Below the pieces are notes generated by a model. The model was not told the DNA's origin. It did not search any database and was given only the letters and a program-made list of their open reading frames with translations. From Omphalotus guepiniiformis (Eukaryota > Basidiomycota > Agaricomycetes > Agaricales > Omphalotaceae): 64,000 nt of DNA. Shown one piece after another: positions 11,333 through 21,795 of this stretch. Each line of letters opens with the position of its first letter. Positions within the stretch are counted from its first letter, which is position 1. The position numbers and the translations under genes are program-made. The stretch covers positions 248,001 through 312,000 of the forward strand of contig JAQOOI010000049.1 of the NCBI GenBank assembly GCA_028554645.1, read 5' to 3'.

Positions 11333-12650
11333 CCACCACCACCACCACCATAACCCCTCACCTCGGGTGGTCTCCTTGTTGTTCCGTCCGCTGTCGAGCT
11401 TCGGGCACTCGATAAACGACGTTAGCTCATTCGCTCAGTACCACCAGTCTATCTGGTGAGGTTCCGGCTCAAACCCAAACACCCAACACCACCCAACACT
11501 CACATCGAACCAAATTCGAACCAAATTTTTTTTTTTCATGTCTGCCATCCCTCATACACTTGATTCGCCACTTACCCCTCAATCTTTCTGTCCTCCCATT
11601 CCTCCCATACCTCGTATCCGTCGAGGACTACTCAAACATACCCGAAAAATCCATCTCGCCATTTTTCCTGGTCTTCGTCGTCTCCCGCCTGTCACCTCTA
11701 ATGCGGCATGTGCGCGCTTTAGGCTATCACGCAAGCGTCGATCTGTAGAGCGTGTTCCTATTGCTCAGGCATGGGCTGAACATGCTCTCATTGATCTGCA
11801 GTCACGCCTACACCGCCAACATCTCGTTTTACAACGTCAACTGGCCGAGTATCAAAAACAACAAACATTCACCCATTCTACACTAGAGCCTCATTTGCAC
11901 TACCCACTCTTCATACCCGTACACCAAGCTGCTCTAGCACATCTACCAGTCAAGCCTAACTGTCTCATTGACCCTCATCCACCTTGAACCATTCTTGATA
12001 TTCACATACACCCTGCCATTTGTTCCCAACGTACCGCCTCCCTAGTATCTACTGTAGACCGCCCTCCCTATGGTCATTCTTGATATTCACATATTTACCG
12101 CCCTCCTAGTATCCACTGTAGACCGTCATCCCTACATCACTCACAGTCGGGTTCGTCGAGGTCGTATATCTACCTTAGTCTCTTGTAGGCGTAGACGAAT
12201 AGCATTATTGTAAACATTGTAAACATTTCGACCCAGCCTTACGTCTTACACGCGCTTCCGTACGATTTACTCCTTCCTTCGAGAACCCGACTCACGTTCG
12301 TCTGGCTCTTCCCGAGTCCAAGACCGACCCGTTTTGCAAAGGTGTCGCTATATTGATCGCTGCTGTACAACACCTCCCCACATGCGCTGTTTCCGCTCTC
12401 AAGCGCCTCTTTTCCATCCACCCCCTTGCCCTCTAACTCTCCCCAACTGCAGACTCCGCTTTCTCGCCCGCACTTCATCTCTACACTGAAGATCCAGCTT
12501 AGTGGTTTGGGTGTTGACTCGGCACTATATTCGATACTGCGACTTCGGCTTAGCGAAACTATCTTGAGGTCCCAGCTGGTCCCAGCCGATCGAGTTCTCC
12601 GTCTATCGGCCCGTCTTCACGTGGCCGCCGCTCTGGCTGAGCCTAGCCTC
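10848..12650 (+). pseudogene. Tyrosine recombinase pseudogene, copy 1
   Basis: Pieces of a phage-integrase-type tyrosine recombinase appear in order. The core-binding part has YATGQRSYIDFVR, GYRTLQPKTIEGY and, after a frame change, VRSLHVDAGLPF and RLIRGIKRYYGEK (10,855-11,140). The start of the catalytic domain has LAWSSLLRCGEFT with the expected Arg (about 11,250-11,285). After the 924-bp insertion come THVRLALPESKTDPF with the beta-hairpin Lys (about 12,285-12,330) and HFISTLKIQLSGLG. The sequence then jumps to ADRVLRLSARL (about 12,585), so the H-x-x-R and the catalytic Tyr segment are missing. With at least two frameshifts, an insertion and this deletion it cannot be active. Similar genes are common in basidiomycetes as Crypton- or DIRS-like remnants. 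Confidence 0.72.
11302..12225. mobile_element. 924-bp insertion ending in (CAA)n, unknown class
   Basis: Absent from the other copy of the duplication, where the flanks join directly. The flanking 4 bp AACA is present on both sides (11,298-11,301 and 12,222-12,225), consistent with a target duplication. The left end is about a dozen CAA units followed by CCA units, which on the minus strand would be a 3' TTG-repeat tail as in some non-LTR elements. A 149-codon plus-strand open frame (11,538-11,987) has no recognisable domain. A tRNA-like stretch near 11,420-11,480 (hairpin CACCAG-x-CTGGTG, then GGTTCCGGCTC) could be a SINE promoter; this is speculative. Two similar 70-bp blocks occur near 12,000 and 12,080. 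Confidence 0.6.
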
Positions 12651-12805
12651 CTGTGCCTCCGGCCCTTCCCTTCGCTTCCGTGGTTGGCTTCAGGCTTCAG
12701 CTTGGCGTCCCTTTCGAGCGATCCTCGCGAGAGAGCTTCAGCGACTCACATGATTTGTTTGTGCCAAGTAACCCCTCTAACCAGTCGAGCAGCGTAGAAA
12801 GTTCC

Positions 12806-13075
12806 TCATTTGGTAAAAGCTAAAGGTGTCGGTCCTATGGTTCCTCGCGTCGCTCTCAAGCTGATGATCAAACTAGGCGCTGCCATGTCCGGCTCTTTCC
12901 GCACCGCGCAGTACCTCGACGGACCTACAGTTACCCCAGCCTTCACAGCCGCATCTATCGATGTTTTCGAAAGCAAGCAAGGCGCTCTGTGACAGTCCCT
13001 CTTGCCACAGATCAACTCGGCGTTGAACCTTCCCCACCAAGGGCCCTCTCTTCAGTCATGCGACGCAAAGCATCG
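12806..13075. repeat. 250-bp repeat family, copy 1
   Basis: Shares GTGTCGGTCC, GTCCGGCTCTTTCCGC, CTTCACAGCCGCA and GAAAGCAAGCAAGGCGCTCT with copies at 13,870-14,115 (same strand), and inverted at 58,085-58,310, 59,110-59,375 and 60,490-60,745. It may be a fossil coding exon (short frame with AFTAASIDVFESKQGAL), but the function is unknown. Confidence 0.7.
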
Positions 13076-13869
13076 ATTCATGAGGAGTATGTCTATCTCA
13101 AAATTCCCCTAATTTAAAGCAACATTAGGATCCCTCTATATTTCCAGGCCGAGCCCTGAATTCCTTACACAACTAGAAATATTCCATCAAGCCTCCTTTA
13201 GGATCTCTCAGAAGAACGAACCTCTTTTTTTCGCGTCCGACTGATCAACCGACCCCTACTTAGATTGCGACGAGACGCTGCCTTCAACTGGCTTGTTCGC
13301 TCACTTTCCTCGTACCCCTTCCGACTCTACAGCCACAACCCCAACTTCACCCCTCCATGTAGACGCATCCGCTGGAAATGTGTGGACAGGAGCTCGCTAC
13401 ACGCGAGCATACGTTCGACCACTATCAGCTTGGTCCGGCGACACGTGCGACGATGTCTCCCAAAACCCCCCCGCTGACCGTCTACAAACCAAGCGACCCA
13501 GCTCATCCCGCTCGCGTTTACCCTCCGATGCGCGTCCTCGTCGTCTGTCTGGTCTATCGTTTGGTGGCACGCTAGGGGATGTGTTAGCGACGCCCTCTTT
13601 GAATGGTACACCATGGAGGTCTCCAAATGAGACAGGCGGCACGCGGGATGGGTCACCAGACGAAGGCGTTAACGAAGAAGCTACTGCGAAACCCAAGACT
13701 CTCCAGGCGGAATCATGTTATCACCTCCTCTAACCGCGGCCTTAACCAGATGTACATTTTGTGACAGCAAAGGTTCAAAGCACTAATCTAAATTTCCAAC
13801 CTCTCAGTCAATATCTTTTCACGGTCAAAGCGATTGTTGCGCCGATCGCGGGAATTATGCTGTTCATTC

Positions 13870-14115
13870 GGTGTATAGTAAAAGCTGAACGTGTCGGTCC
13901 CATTATTCCTCACCCTTGCCCTCATGATCATACCAGGCACTGCCGTGTCTGGCTCTTTCCGCGCCGCTCGACAAATCTACAGTTATTCCCACACGGGCAC
14001 CCAGCCTTCACAGCCGCACTTATTGATGCTTTCGAAAGCAAGCAAGGCGCTCTGTAACAGCTCCTCTTGCCGCAGATGAACTGGGCGTTGAACCTGTCCA
14101 GTGAAGCCTACTTCA
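13870..14115. repeat. 250-bp repeat family, copy 2
   Basis: Second copy on the same strand as 12,806-13,075, more diverged. A shared CTCGCGAGAGAGCTT block recurs about 300-400 bp downstream at roughly 14,530 (and at 12,730 for the first copy), so a longer unit may have been duplicated. Confidence 0.65.
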
Positions 14116-14777
14116 GGTCTACTCGAGAAGCTAAGTTTGGTGTAACACCGGAGGCGAATAAAGGCGGAAGAATGGAAGAAGGATGAGGGTGGGAAGTACA
14201 TGCTGGCAAATATAAAAATGTTGGTTCGGAAGTTGTATGGGATTCTCGATACTATTTGATTGTGGTAGCCAATACATCCAGAGCTGCCAGCTGACCGTTT
14301 CCGCCACAACGACGACGCTTTGCCAGTTGCTCCGCTCTACGCTTTGACTCTCGCTGACCGGCATAGAGCTCGATAGCGAACTCTCTTTTTCTTTTTCTCA
14401 CCTACCTTGCCACATTCCCTCTGCTTGTATTTTTCCCTTTGATTGTCTCACTGTCTTTCGCCTCATGTTACGTAGCATACTACATTCATCTCTGCCAGCT
14501 TGAGATTAGCCCTTAAGGGTGCCTCGCGAGAGAGCTTTGGCGACCAAACATAATGGTTTGTCCCTAGTAAACTCTCGCGTGATTGCTTCGTTCACTCTCA
14601 ATCTCATCTCTCCTCTCAAATCCGCGAGCAACACAAAACGTTTTATTGTGTTGGGTTAATGGTTCATAAAAACTACAAAGAGCTGAAATTAACCAAGTGT
14701 AAATTCCTTAAGGTAGGGCGAGCGGGACTGAGCTAGGTCGAATTTTTCGGGGAATTCTAATTTGCTCCATTTCGACA

Positions 14778-16329
14778 TTATTCAGTGAGCCATTCGTCTT
14801 TGAGCAGATCGTCAGCTGAAGGCCTAGAAGATGGATCAATGTGCATAGCCCGCTGAATGAAGCTATAAATCTGAGTAATTTCTTCCTTGGAAAACCGATC
14901 TCGAAGCGAGGCGCAAAGCCGTTCCTTCAAGCTCCCTGGTGTATACTCTTGAAGATTCAGGTTAGACACCTCATCTAGATTGGTACATGTTTAGCAGCTC
15001 AACATTCTCAAAAACAATCAAATGACCTTTTTTGCAAGTAGCGATAAAAGGGATAGGAAAAGGGCCAAGGATTTCCCTTATCTGCAGAAGATGCCCGGTA
15101 GCATAACTCTCCGGTTCCAAGCGTGCAAATAGATGTTGACCGGTAAGAAGCTCAAAGGTCTACCATATATCTCAGCACTTTTCTTGTCTCAAGGGAAGAA
15201 GTTATCTACCAAACATCCTATTGCCCATATATCGACATTGTAACTCCATGGATAACCAAGGGCTACTTCCGGAGCTCTGAGAGTGTAAGGCATAACTTCT
15301 ATGCAGTCAGCTCCGCATTCCACTGGAACAGCTTTGTGTAGAAAATGTCAGCTAGATACAGGCCGAACAGACCAAAGTCTGGCTTACCCTGTCCATAATC
15401 AGTCAGGCGGAAAAAAAAATCTTCGGTAGCTGTGTAATTAAAAGGAGCTAGGGGTTGACTGCGAGCAGTTAAGATGGGGTGGGATAGGCCTGGCTGCTTT
15501 TGCGGCGGATACATGGTAGAAGGATTCTCTTTGAGATATTCAGATAACACAGGCAACTTCTCGTCTATAGATATCAGGATGTTGTTCGCCTTAATATCTA
15601 TACAAAGCAGCTTCAGATTGGGCCGACAAACTAACTGGAGAAATAAAGAAGACACCTGCCTGTATGTACCATTCCCAAGTGATGCAAGCAAGCAACAGCT
15701 TTCAGCGTGTGGCGGACTATGTTCTTGATTGTTGACAATGGGACAATGAAGTCCGGCAAACAACTGATTAGCTGTTGAACCGATGGTGCATGCGGTGTGA
15801 ATGCTATGCAGTAGTGCGCCTTCTCGCCGTATTTGCTGTCCACAAAGAACGCATCTAGAGCCGTAACACAGTGAGCTATACCTGGATGGCTTTTTTCATC
15901 ACTAAGGCGCAGTAGTGTGACTGCTTCCCAACTCAATCCTGCATTGAGATGGGACGTGGCACGAACAGTGAGGATTTTCAATGCAAAAAAATCCTTGCCG
16001 AGTGGTCTAACAGAGAATTAAGTTTCAGAACTTGGGGTGTGGAAATCACCTACCGCTCAGCACAATGAACTAGCCATACACTTGAGGTTGCCCCCCATCC
16101 AAGTTTCCGCACAACGGTATAACTTCGCTTGGACTGGGATGCCTTCAGCTGATCCCCAAAGTTGAGAGAGATAAAGCCGGGTGCGACTGCAAGAGGCAAG
16201 CCATGCGGCTCCTCATCGCATTGAATGTATTTTCTTTGTCGCTTGAATAGCCAAGAAAACTGAAGTCTTGTAAAGAACTTCAGTTTGGTCAGCTGATCGC
16301 AAACACGCCTCTGAAACATGGGTGTACTA
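14778..16329 (-). CDS. SRPK-like serine/threonine protein kinase, intact copy
   Basis: ATG at 16329 opens MFQRRVCDQL; stop at 14778 after LLKDEWLTE. Kinase motifs occur in order over several exons: glycine loop KLGWGATSSVWLVH, ATP-binding Lys in FFALKIL, helix-C Glu in GLSWEAVTLLR, catalytic loop HTDIKANNIL, metal-binding LTDYGQ in place of DFG, activation-loop end TLRAPEVALG, then DIWAIGCL and FELLTG. The HTD loop and the LSHPILTARSQPL insert fit SR-protein kinases (SRPK), which phosphorylate Ser/Arg-rich splicing factors. The exon before DIKANN ends at a GC donor (GCAGGT) rather than GT. No stop or frameshift was seen here, unlike the inverted copy at 55,843. It sits in a duplication with recombinase debris, so it may be cargo rather than a core host gene. 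Confidence 0.78.
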
Positions 16330-17740
16330 TTGGAATTTAACGGGTTCACTTAGCGTGGTCAAACAGACAGAGAATTGCACGCACCACAAAAAATTGTGTT
16401 GCTAATGCCACAAAAGAATGGTTATGTTCAGGAGATGAGTGTTCACCCACTTTTCAAAAGCGGAAAGGACAGATGATAAAGTTAACTGGCAGAATGTAGA
16501 TAAGGAGGTAAAGTGCGAACACTCACAGAATTGTGCAATATCCCACAGGATATTCAATTGGACCACATGTGCGAAGTCGTAAGAGTGCAACGGATATAGA
16601 GAGTACTTGCCTTTTATGCTGGCTCACACGGGCATGAGCAAACCATGGGTGACGTAAAGGAAATAGCACCGACCCATGTGACCCTTGCCAGAATTGTACA
16701 TGAATTGAACAGTGCAGACTAGAATATTGCATGACACTGTACAAAGCCATTACGACACCCATGGTTTGCTGATCCGTGCTTTAGAAATAGGAGACATGAA
16801 CGGAATTGAAAACAGGAAACAGTGACCTCCTGTAATAGGTCCAAAGTTCAAAGTTCAGCTGGTGAGTGCTTTTATACAAGGAATAATGCCTGCCGTGTTA
16901 GGGTCCCTTTCAATTTGCAACTGGGATGTCTACAGTGGCAAGTGTCTCAATTTTCAGCGACAAATATCGATCATATGGTGTACACGATCAGTTGAGATCT
17001 GGAACTCGGGTAGAGGATCCCTGATTATCACGGCGAGCGGTGGGTCCTAAATCTATGGGAATCCGGGAACCCCTTTTCTGTGGAAAACTTCCTTGCACCG
17101 CCCCGAAGCTTCCAGCATCGCCGATCGGGCCCGGTGACAGTGCTGCGCACAAGGAATACGATCGGTGAAGCAGCAGGTCAGATGGACCTCCTGTAAGAAC
17201 GAAAACCTGCGTTATGCTGAGGTAAAATAGCCTCGAACCCAGGTGCTAGACGTTCTGGAGACTAGCGCTACTTAGATTTGCACCCATACCGTGTCACGTC
17301 TACTGTTTTAACGAGTTTGGAATGAAACGGAGAAGTTGTACTTTACCGCGATTTTTCCGACCATTTCGAGCTTTTAAGTGGGATGTCGAATTTGATGCGA
17401 CTTGATGCCGTAACGTTATGTGCTCAGCGCTCAGAGTAGAGCGTATTTGCAATCCGCAACTTTACGGCTTCATCGTTCGAGTGTCGAGACGGCTCGGAGA
17501 CGCAACACTCACCTCGTGACCTCCGTCAATGACCGAAAATGTGACGCTCGGATGTGCTCCGAGATTTGAAAGTCAGTTGCCAAAACGTCATACCGAAAAC
17601 TCCAAAATTAGCTTTGCCTCAGCTTCAGAATTCGGGATCAGTCTGCACGTGCAAGCCGCTGCAAATACACAATGAGTACGCGATTCAATCCGTATCAACG
17701 TAGGCGCGTTTCTTACGTAGAGGTTCAAACATGTACTAAT
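16330..17740. other. No supported gene
   Basis: About 1.4 kb upstream of the kinase with short open frames only. A tRNA-like minus-strand stretch at about 17,215-17,290 (GGTATGG start, GGGTTCGAGG T-loop-like) does not fold into a proper T-arm and is probably a relic. Confidence 0.45.
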
Positions 17741-17744
17741 AAGT

Positions 17745-18370
17745 CTCAGGCGGAACGAGTTCTCCAGCGCTCGCTCCTCCGGCTTTTGAACCTACTGTTA
17801 TATCCTTATCACAGATACATGATTGGCTAGAGATCGTGCAAAGTAGCTTGCTACGGACTCCTCGGCTTTTCCCTTCACAGCTCAGGAGCAAGAGATTGAT
17901 CGGTGATGGTGGCGCTGGGGTTGGAAGAAGCCACAGGACCCCTGACATACCACTCAGAGGCGAGTTCCCTTTTCGGACAAGATTTGGGCTCCAGGACTAC
18001 CAATGTTAGTAGCTAATGTTAGTTCCAATGTTCGGACAAAAATGCGCTGCAGCAGTGATTTTGGTCAAATTTTGCGGTTTTTCCGAACCTTTTTCGCGCT
18101 TGGATGACGTCACGGCCCAGAGCACGTGACCTATTAGCTCAGATACCTGCAATTTCGAGCAATTTTTGGCAAATGTTAGGTGCAATTTCGGACAAAATCA
18201 CCAAGATTCAGAAAATTTCTGTTCGGACAAATTGCTCGAAATTGACTATTTTTGGGAACTAACCTCTGAGGGAGATGTCAGGGGTCCTGAAGCCACTAGA
18301 TCTATCGCAACAGAAATAACGTGGGCACTCTGGCGAGCGTACGCCACCTCATACATGCGCCAACGTCTCC
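17745..18370 (-). pseudogene. Unknown gene split by a MITE
   Basis: On the minus strand a frame reads HILRRRWRMYEVAYARQSAH, VISVAIDLVASS (about 18,290-18,370). If the MITE and one copy of its target duplication are removed it continues in the same frame as NPSATITDQSLAPEL (about 17,890-17,930), where a GTGAAG donor follows; an exon with VQKPEERALENSFRLRLIS (about 17,750-17,810) can be joined. The MITE introduces foreign codons and soon a stop, so the present gene is broken. Upstream exons were not resolved. No family recognised. Confidence 0.45.
17935..18288. mobile_element. MITE, 354 bp, with 8-bp target duplication
   Basis: Starts AGGACCCCTGACAT and ends with its inverted complement ATGTCAGGGGTCCT; the inverted ends stay similar for about 35 bp (CTCAGAGG and AGTTCCC also mirrored). 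The perfect 8-bp direct repeat GAAGCCAC flanks it (17,927-17,934 and 18,289-18,296). It has no coding capacity. Its outer 12 bases AGGACCCCTGAC equal those of the P-like element at 50,560. P and hAT superfamilies both make 8-bp duplications; the shared terminus favours the P-like family. Confidence 0.88.
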
Positions 18371-18580
18371 TGAGAATATGCAAGGGAAATCCCAATTGAA
18401 CGGGAAAATGCCAAGCAGATGAAGACTCCGTACTTTGTACCCAACGTTCAACATTGCAACATTCACCTTGACACCCTTCCACCCTTCCACTCACAAAGGT
18501 AACACCATAGACAATCTAAACTATGAACGAGACGAACATCAGAAGAATCTAGAATCGAATGAAGATCTTTCTTTACCTAT

Positions 18581-18650
18581 GAGCACATTTATTGGAAAAT
18601 ATTCCAGATGTAAGGCCAGGTGATAAGGCCGGGTGATCCAGTTCTTACGC
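18581..18650. repeat. Short dispersed repeat, copy 1
   Basis: ATGAGCACATTTATTGGAAA and the following AATATTCCAGATGTAAGGCC match 20,749-20,788 directly, followed in both places by variants of GATCATCCAGTT. Probably one end of another non-autonomous element. Confidence 0.6.
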
Positions 18651-18717
18651 CCCGTGGTTGGGGGCAAAGCCGTAAATTGGCGTTCCGGACCGCATCTCGT
18701 ACGAGGCTTCAGGCACA

Positions 18718-18802
18718 TGCTGCCAATTTCGGACAAACTAATACACAGATCTTTAGAGACGAGGTCGGATATTGTTTGAATTTCGGAAATAAACTTCTTG
18801 GA
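18718..18802. mobile_element. Truncated relative of the MITE
   Basis: Contains AATTTCGGACAAA, as in the interior of the MITE, and ends GGAATGTCGGGGGTCCT, a variant of the MITE terminus with C to G changes. The other end was not found, so this is a right-end fragment. Confidence 0.45.
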
Positions 18803-18989
18803 ATGTCGGGGGTCCTCTCGTTGAGAGCTTATAAAAAACCAGGACAAACCCGAATTACCGCCTATTGCCACCGCTAGAGCCAGCGCTCACAGTACTAGAT
18901 GTCAAGCAATCAGGCCGTGAGCCCTTCCGGGACCTTTTTCTAGGTCTCTTACTTATGGAATACCCACTGGCTTCCTTGTTTCTGCAGAT

Positions 18990-19200
18990 TTCAACCGCAC
19001 CCTCCCAACACATCAAGAAGCAAGCAGTGACGTCCCTAATTGCAGTGACGTCCCTAATTGGCGATGCGCCGGAGCCGAGTGTAAGCGAGCTCACTAAGCC
19101 TTCAAGGGTTCGGTGCATTCAGTACTTCTCATACGAGTGGCTGAACAGGCAGCCAAGTTTTGGCGCGAATTACACGAAACGCGGCTGCCTTGTAAGCTGT
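18990..19200 (+). pseudogene. Fragment related to the gene at 45-2,398
   Basis: GTAAGCGAGCT at 19,081 is identical to the first 11 bases of the window (the intron start of the left-edge gene), and the following exon TGGCTGAACAGGCAGCCAAG with TTTGGCG parallels exon 45 onward (TGACTGAACAGGC, CAGCCAAGTATTGGCG). Upstream, AGTGACGTCCCTAATTG occurs twice in tandem. No further exons follow, so this is a truncated paralogue. Confidence 0.5.
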
Positions 19201-19249
19201 GTCAGCGTGAGTGATTTACAAACTATTCAACGCGATAGCTGAGTACTGA

Positions 19250-19857
19250 ATAGCGGCGGTCGTTGGCCGATTTAGACCGGAGAGCGAGACAAGGCAGGTG
19301 TGAATCCTGCCGTCAATTGTTGAGAAATGTATAAGAAGGTACAATTCATCTGGTGTTGTACAGTGGAGGTGCTAGTGGATGTGAAGGTCGTTGTGGCGAC
19401 AGAAGCAGAATCTTCCGGAGGAATTGGTAGACCATCCTCCCTTGAGGTGTTGAGAGATGTTGAGTCTATGGAAGCAATTCAAGCCTAAATTGATCATGCA
19501 GCGTTGAACAGCCTTCTTTACAGCAAAGTTGATCGTTTGACCTCCGTTAAAAGAAGTTTTGTTTTTAACACGCGCGTTCCCACAGCTCTGAATCTGATGG
19601 TCTGGGCGGGCGGGCTCAAAAAAAGCTCAGCAACAGATCATTACTCTGAAAAGACCAAGAGGTGACAAATTCGAAACTTTCCGAACGTTCGCGCCTACGC
19701 GCCTTTTAAGCGCTTGCAGTGAGCGCTAGCAGTTCTTTAATCTGAGCCTTTCGTCTCTATCACTGTCCCGAAACCGCAGGCCGAGAAATGCGACCACTAA
19801 AGCACCTTGTCAGCTTTATCAACATCGGCATGTCCACCTATATCCCTGTCTATCCTC
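19250..19857. other. No supported gene
   Basis: About 600 bp with only short frames; nothing recognisable before the poly-C tract. Confidence 0.4.
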
Positions 19858-19872
19858 CCCCCCCCCCCCCCC

Positions 19873-19912
<40 letters not shown>
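19857..19912. repeat. Poly-C tract, about 55 bp
   Basis: Almost uninterrupted C with a single A. The minus strand is a long G run able to form G-quadruplexes. Length is likely unstable and poorly sequenced. Confidence 0.95.
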
Positions 19913-20239
19913 TACACGCTGGCCCCAGTGTCCATACATCATGGGAAGATGCTCCTCCGGCTCCGGACTCAGCCAAAAACAGAACTTGTCTATTTTTTGA
20001 AGAAACATAACTTCACGGTGGTTCTGCAGCTCTATATAGCAGTCTTGAGACCAAAACAAGTACTTAAAACCCTAAATAACTTGAAGATGACTCATTTATA
20101 TACCATCCAGGCTCTCAATTCTACGAGGATTGTGCCTCCAGAGCTTCCGGTTGACCGAGGGAAAAGAGCCTTTTTTCAGAGGAGCCGGCATCAGAAGTTA
20201 GCTGCAGGCAGGCGACTGAGAATTCCTGCCGCGGTCTTC

Positions 20240-20345
20240 CCACCAACCTCACCCACCGTCCATCATACATGAACCCAGCAAAAAGTGGGAAAACCGCCGC
20301 GAACAAGGAACGCATGGCGCTGCCATAGCCGAAGGCGCTATTGGG
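20240..20345 (-). pseudogene. Fragment of a major facilitator (MFS) transporter
   Basis: The minus strand reads AMRSLFAAVFPLFAGFMYDG, which fits the late transmembrane helix region of fungal MFS drug/polyamine transporters (R-S-L-F-A-x-x-F-P-L-F-A). Only this block is recognisable, about 30 residues; the remaining 11 or so helices are absent. Isolated relic. Confidence 0.45.
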
Positions 20346-20748
20346 CGATAGGCTGTTACGAGATAGGTGAAGACAGAGGTGAAGACGAAGCAAATGCCTG
20401 TGCTAAATGGGATTTAAGCGATGGTAGGAACTATCCAGTGGACGTGAGAGTAGGTGGTGAAAGCGAGCCAGAAGTCCTGAGAAGCGGGGGGCTATTTTAA
20501 GAGGCGCTAGGGAATAGGCGGCTAGATGATAACATACCGAGGGGACAAGGATACCTCCTCAACGAAGTGATTCTCTGCAGTAGCATCATAAGAGTATTCT
20601 TCAGACTGTGCCGGCAGAGCCCTCAGATCCTGCGCAGTCCTCTCAAGCGCCACAATCCAATCGACTCTTCTCCGACTCCTTCTTCAAGCTCTCGTCCGTA
20701 ATTCTATCAAGACCCTCGCACTCAAATTTAAGTTCTGCGAGCGGTAAA

Positions 20749-20815
20749 TATGAGCACATTTATTGGAAAATATTCCAGATGTAAGGCCGAGTCATCCAGT
20801 TGCAAGGCCCGATCA
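20749..20815. repeat. Short dispersed repeat, copy 2
   Basis: Direct match to 18,581-18,620. Here the tail ATCATCCAGTTGCA is itself doubled (about 20,789 and 20,811). Confidence 0.6.
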
Positions 20816-21136
20816 TCCAGTTGCAGAGAGCCGACATAGCCGCCCGTCCAAGCCAGTATTTTTACACCACGGGATCTAGTTACACATAAGCAGTCGCGTC
20901 GCGACCACAAGCTCACAAGAAATTATACGTTATATTTAGTGGATTGCTGGTTGAAAAGGCGTTCTTACTAGTAGGACTTAGAATACATGCTTCCTGAAAC
21001 GCCAGATTTTTGACCTATCTCAAGGGCAGACAGTGCCAAAATCCCCTCCTCAGTACCTTCTAAAGAAACCCTTCGTATTCAGCCGTCACGACCTTGAAGC
21101 TCGAGGAAAGTTACGGGGCTTACAATTGGTGTCCAC

Positions 21137-21567
21137 CCTCAACAAGACACCACAGTGCTACCCAATGGACTGTCTGGTATGTGCATCTTTTCAAGGCCTG
21201 TAGCGTGTTCTGAGCACAGCGGTAGGGTTTCGAGTTGGTCAAATCCGCGCGATTTTGATTTACCCCTCCACCTTGGAGTCTGCGATCACCCGCTCGTATT
21301 CGTCCGCTGGTTTCGACCGTTTAGTAGCGTGGACACCGCCTCAAAAATGTACACATTTACCTGGACCACACGTCGCCGGCATCACCATTCTGAAGTCATC
21401 GTAGCACCCCAAATCTTGCGTGGTTGTCACCTCAAGCCTCGTCTCCCGGACCACGACTCCTCCAACCTCAATATCACCCCTTGGAAGAACGTACCGAATT
21501 TTTCTTCAACCACTACCTCGATCTTGACGTATTTGATAGGGTAGAGGCTGCCAAGCAGGATGGGTGA
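21137..21567 (+). pseudogene. C-terminal remnant of a basidiomycete transposase (KDZ/Plavaka type)
   Basis: A frame reads HPLVFVRWFRPF, KMYTFTW, SEVIVAPQILRGCHLKP (21,150-21,450), then after a frame change EFFFNHYLDLDVFDRVEA with a stop near 21,567. The order (VxWF, M-Y, E-V-I-x-x-x-x-I-x-R-x-x-H-L, then F-x-x-N-x-x-x-D) is that of the C-terminal tail of large transposase-linked proteins of Agaricomycetes. The catalytic domain is absent. Decayed fragment. Confidence 0.45.
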
Positions 21568-21795
21568 GGTCCAAAGGGACGCAAGCAGCGCATGGTCAGA
21601 AAGACGAGCAGAAAGTTGACAAGTACGCCGGGTGGTGGAGCCGCTGGCTTCTCCAAAGCTTGCTTGTATCCTGAACAGAATCCAATCAGAGCTTTTGAGA
21701 GGGGCAGGGGCAACCCAAGTAGCATGGCATCAACGTTGGGTATACACCATCGAAGCGCCGCATGCCACTCTAGCTGCATCCTCTACCTCTGTACC

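Larger units (their letters stand above)
10848..16329. repeat. Large inverted duplication, copy 1 (recombinase plus kinase)
   Basis: Matches 55,843-60,410 in inverted orientation. The length is 5,482 bp here against 4,568 bp there; nearly all the difference is a 924-bp insertion at 11,302-12,225 that is present only in this copy. Apart from that I saw only small indels and scattered substitutions. Contents in order: a tyrosine recombinase relic, two copies of a 250-bp repeat, and a minus-strand kinase gene. Confidence 0.9.

Noticed and set aside
11538..11987. 149-codon open frame in the 924-bp insertion as a gene
   Set aside because: No recognised domain, and low-complexity codon content; kept only as a description of the insertion.
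17215..17292. tRNA-like sequence on the minus strand
   Set aside because: It has a GGTATGG start and a GGGTTCGAGG loop, but the T-arm does not pair and the anticodon stem has a mismatch; at best a tRNA-derived relic.
19788..20059. Poly-Pro and poly-Gly frames
   Set aside because: They are translations of the poly-C tract on either strand.
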